Source: an uncultured Sulfitobacter sp.
GTDB taxonomy: Bacteria > Pseudomonadota > Alphaproteobacteria > Rhodobacterales > Rhodobacteraceae
Direction of reading: 5' to 3'
Assembly (NCBI GenBank): GCA_937923365.1
Contig: CALAIJ010000013.1
Location: 1 to 6,951, forward strand
Length of the DNA stretch: 6,951 bases
Shown here piece after piece: positions 6,064-6,951 of the stretch. Below the pieces are notes generated by a model. That model saw nothing but the letters and a program-made list of their open reading frames with translations, did no database searches and was not told the origin of the DNA. The position numbers and the translations under genes were made by a program. Within the stretch, counting starts at the first letter, position 1; every line of letters begins with the position of its first letter.

Positions 6064-6951
6064 CGACCAGCGGGGGCGTCTTGGCACGCGCACGGCCAGC
6101 ATCGGTTTCAGCAGCGGATTGGCATAACGGTTCAGATCAAGCGCTTCGTGCACGCCTTGGGTGCGCTCTCCGTTGATGTGGGTTTCCACCACAGACCGTG
6201 AATAGAACGGCGCGTCCAGCATTGCCTTGATCTGCTTCGGCGTGGTGCCGGCATCCGCCCGCGTCTCGCGGCGCAATGCCCATAGCGTACGCTTGAACGG
6301 CGTACGGGCAGGGGCGCTGATGTGGCGTGCTTGGCCTTGGGCATCGAACGCTACTGCGGCTTCCAGCGTGGTGCCATCGCGGCGCTCGGCGTCATAAAAA
6401 CAGGTTGCTCCGTCCGAGGTTGGATACCGACCCCATGTCCAATAGCTAAAGTCATGCTCCAATGGGCGCGCGCCAAAGTTGGCATCGAAGTAACCGTGCC
6501 CGTCGAATTGCCAGCCCGTTGCTTCCAGATCGACTTTGATCCGCGACACGGGCGCAAAGGGCCGCCAGATATGTGCGCCGTCCGTTGTCAGAGGCAGTTC
6601 CACAGTGGTGATGGCCGACGGGGTCAGCGTAACACGGCCCCGCATCCGCGAAATCAACGGCAACGAGGATACCTCATCAATGTCGATCACCACGTCCTGC
6701 CCGTTCCACTGCATGGACGAAGGACCAACCGTAAAGGTATCCGCCGTTGTCTTCAGTGCGCCGCGCCCGCGGTCCGTCATCGCAAAGCGCCCGCCGCGCC
6801 CGTATGTCGCCACGTTCATGCAGCAGTTGTTTGCCGGATCACCGCGCCCCGACCAATGGTACCATGGCGAAAAGACCGACCCTATGAAGCCGATGATCGA
6901 GATGGCGCGGGTGCCGTCGTCGCTGACCCCGTCGATGTACCACCACGCATA
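6052..6951 (-). CDS. crtC: Carotenoid 1,2-hydratase / hydroxyneurosporene synthase (CrtC), 5' end cut off by the window
   Basis: CrtC adds water across the C1-C2 double bond of neurosporene (or lycopene), the step that commits acyclic carotenoids to the spheroidene/spirilloxanthin branch before CrtD and CrtF. It acts at the membrane and needs no cofactor. The frame is open from the right edge, so the start is missing. The visible 299 residues begin YAWWYIDGVSDDGTRAISII and continue GFIGSVFSPWYHWSGRGDP, the characteristic N-terminal region of the family; probably only a few dozen residues are absent. An internal ATG at 6819 would drop this region and is not the start. Further on are the aromatic cluster FSYWTWGRY and then FYDAERRDG, and the family C-terminus (DAPFYSRSVVETHING, HEALDLNRYANP, ending RVPRRPRWSLHL). 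It is probably part of a crtC-crtD unit. It is convergent with tspO and overlaps it by 12 bp. Confidence 0.95.
   Translation of the reverse strand, partial: YAWWYIDGVSDDGTRAISIIGFIGSVFSPWYHWSGRGDPANNCCMNVATYGRGGRFAMTDRGRGALKTTADTFTVGPSSMQWNGQDVVIDIDEVSSLPLISRMRGRVTLTPSAITTVELPLTTDGAHIWRPFAPVSRIKVDLEATGWQFDGHGYFDANFGARPLEHDFSYWTWGRYPTSDGATCFYDAERRDGTTLEAAVAFDAQGQARHISAPARTPFKRTLWALRRETRADAGTTPKQIKAMLDAPFYSRSVVETHINGERTQGVHEALDLNRYANPLLKPMLAVRVPRRPRWSLHL

Noticed and set aside
6052..6819. crtC starting at the internal ATG 6819
   Set aside because: The same frame stays open to the window edge and encodes conserved family sequence (AWWYIDG, GFIGSVFSPWYHWSGR) upstream of that ATG.

Overview
The window is part of a photosynthesis gene cluster from an anoxygenic phototrophic alphaproteobacterium, most likely Rhodobacteraceae and probably the aerobic Roseobacter group. 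The evidence is the gene content and order (bchD-bchI-crtA leftward, crtI-crtB-tspO rightward, crtC leftward), the presence of CrtA (spheroidene monooxygenase), the TGT-N12-ACA operator pair between crtA and crtI, and GC-rich coding sequence throughout. The genus cannot be fixed from sequence alone.

Layout. Positions 1-2898 hold a leftward operon: crtA (2898-2179), bchI (2182-1178) and the first ~70% of bchD (1181 to the left edge), each joined to the next by a 4-bp ATGA stop/start overlap. Positions 2899-3010 are the only real intergenic region, a 112-bp divergent control region with two exact TGT-N12-ACA palindromes of the PpsR/CrtJ type. Positions 3011-6063 hold a rightward operon: crtI (3011-4552), crtB (4549-5571, again an ATGA overlap) and tspO (5584-6063, 12-nt gap). 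From the right edge a second leftward unit enters with crtC (5' end missing), which converges on tspO and overlaps its 3' end by 12 bp.

How the genes work together. CrtB makes phytoene from two geranylgeranyl diphosphates. CrtI desaturates it to neurosporene (lycopene in some species). CrtC hydrates the end of the chain, starting the branch to spheroidene (CrtD and CrtF, expected beyond the right edge, would continue it). CrtA oxidises spheroidene to the keto carotenoid spheroidenone when oxygen is present. BchI and BchD are the AAA+ motor subunits of magnesium chelatase, the first committed step of bacteriochlorophyll synthesis. TspO is an outer-membrane, porphyrin-binding regulator that in Rhodobacter sphaeroides damps photosynthesis gene expression in oxygen. 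The shared divergent promoter region would let one redox/light repressor control both pigment branches.

I found no RNA genes, mobile elements, CRISPR arrays or rearranged genes, and no evidence for a previously undescribed system. Apart from the 112-bp control region there is essentially no non-coding DNA. The findings concern regulation and gene packing.
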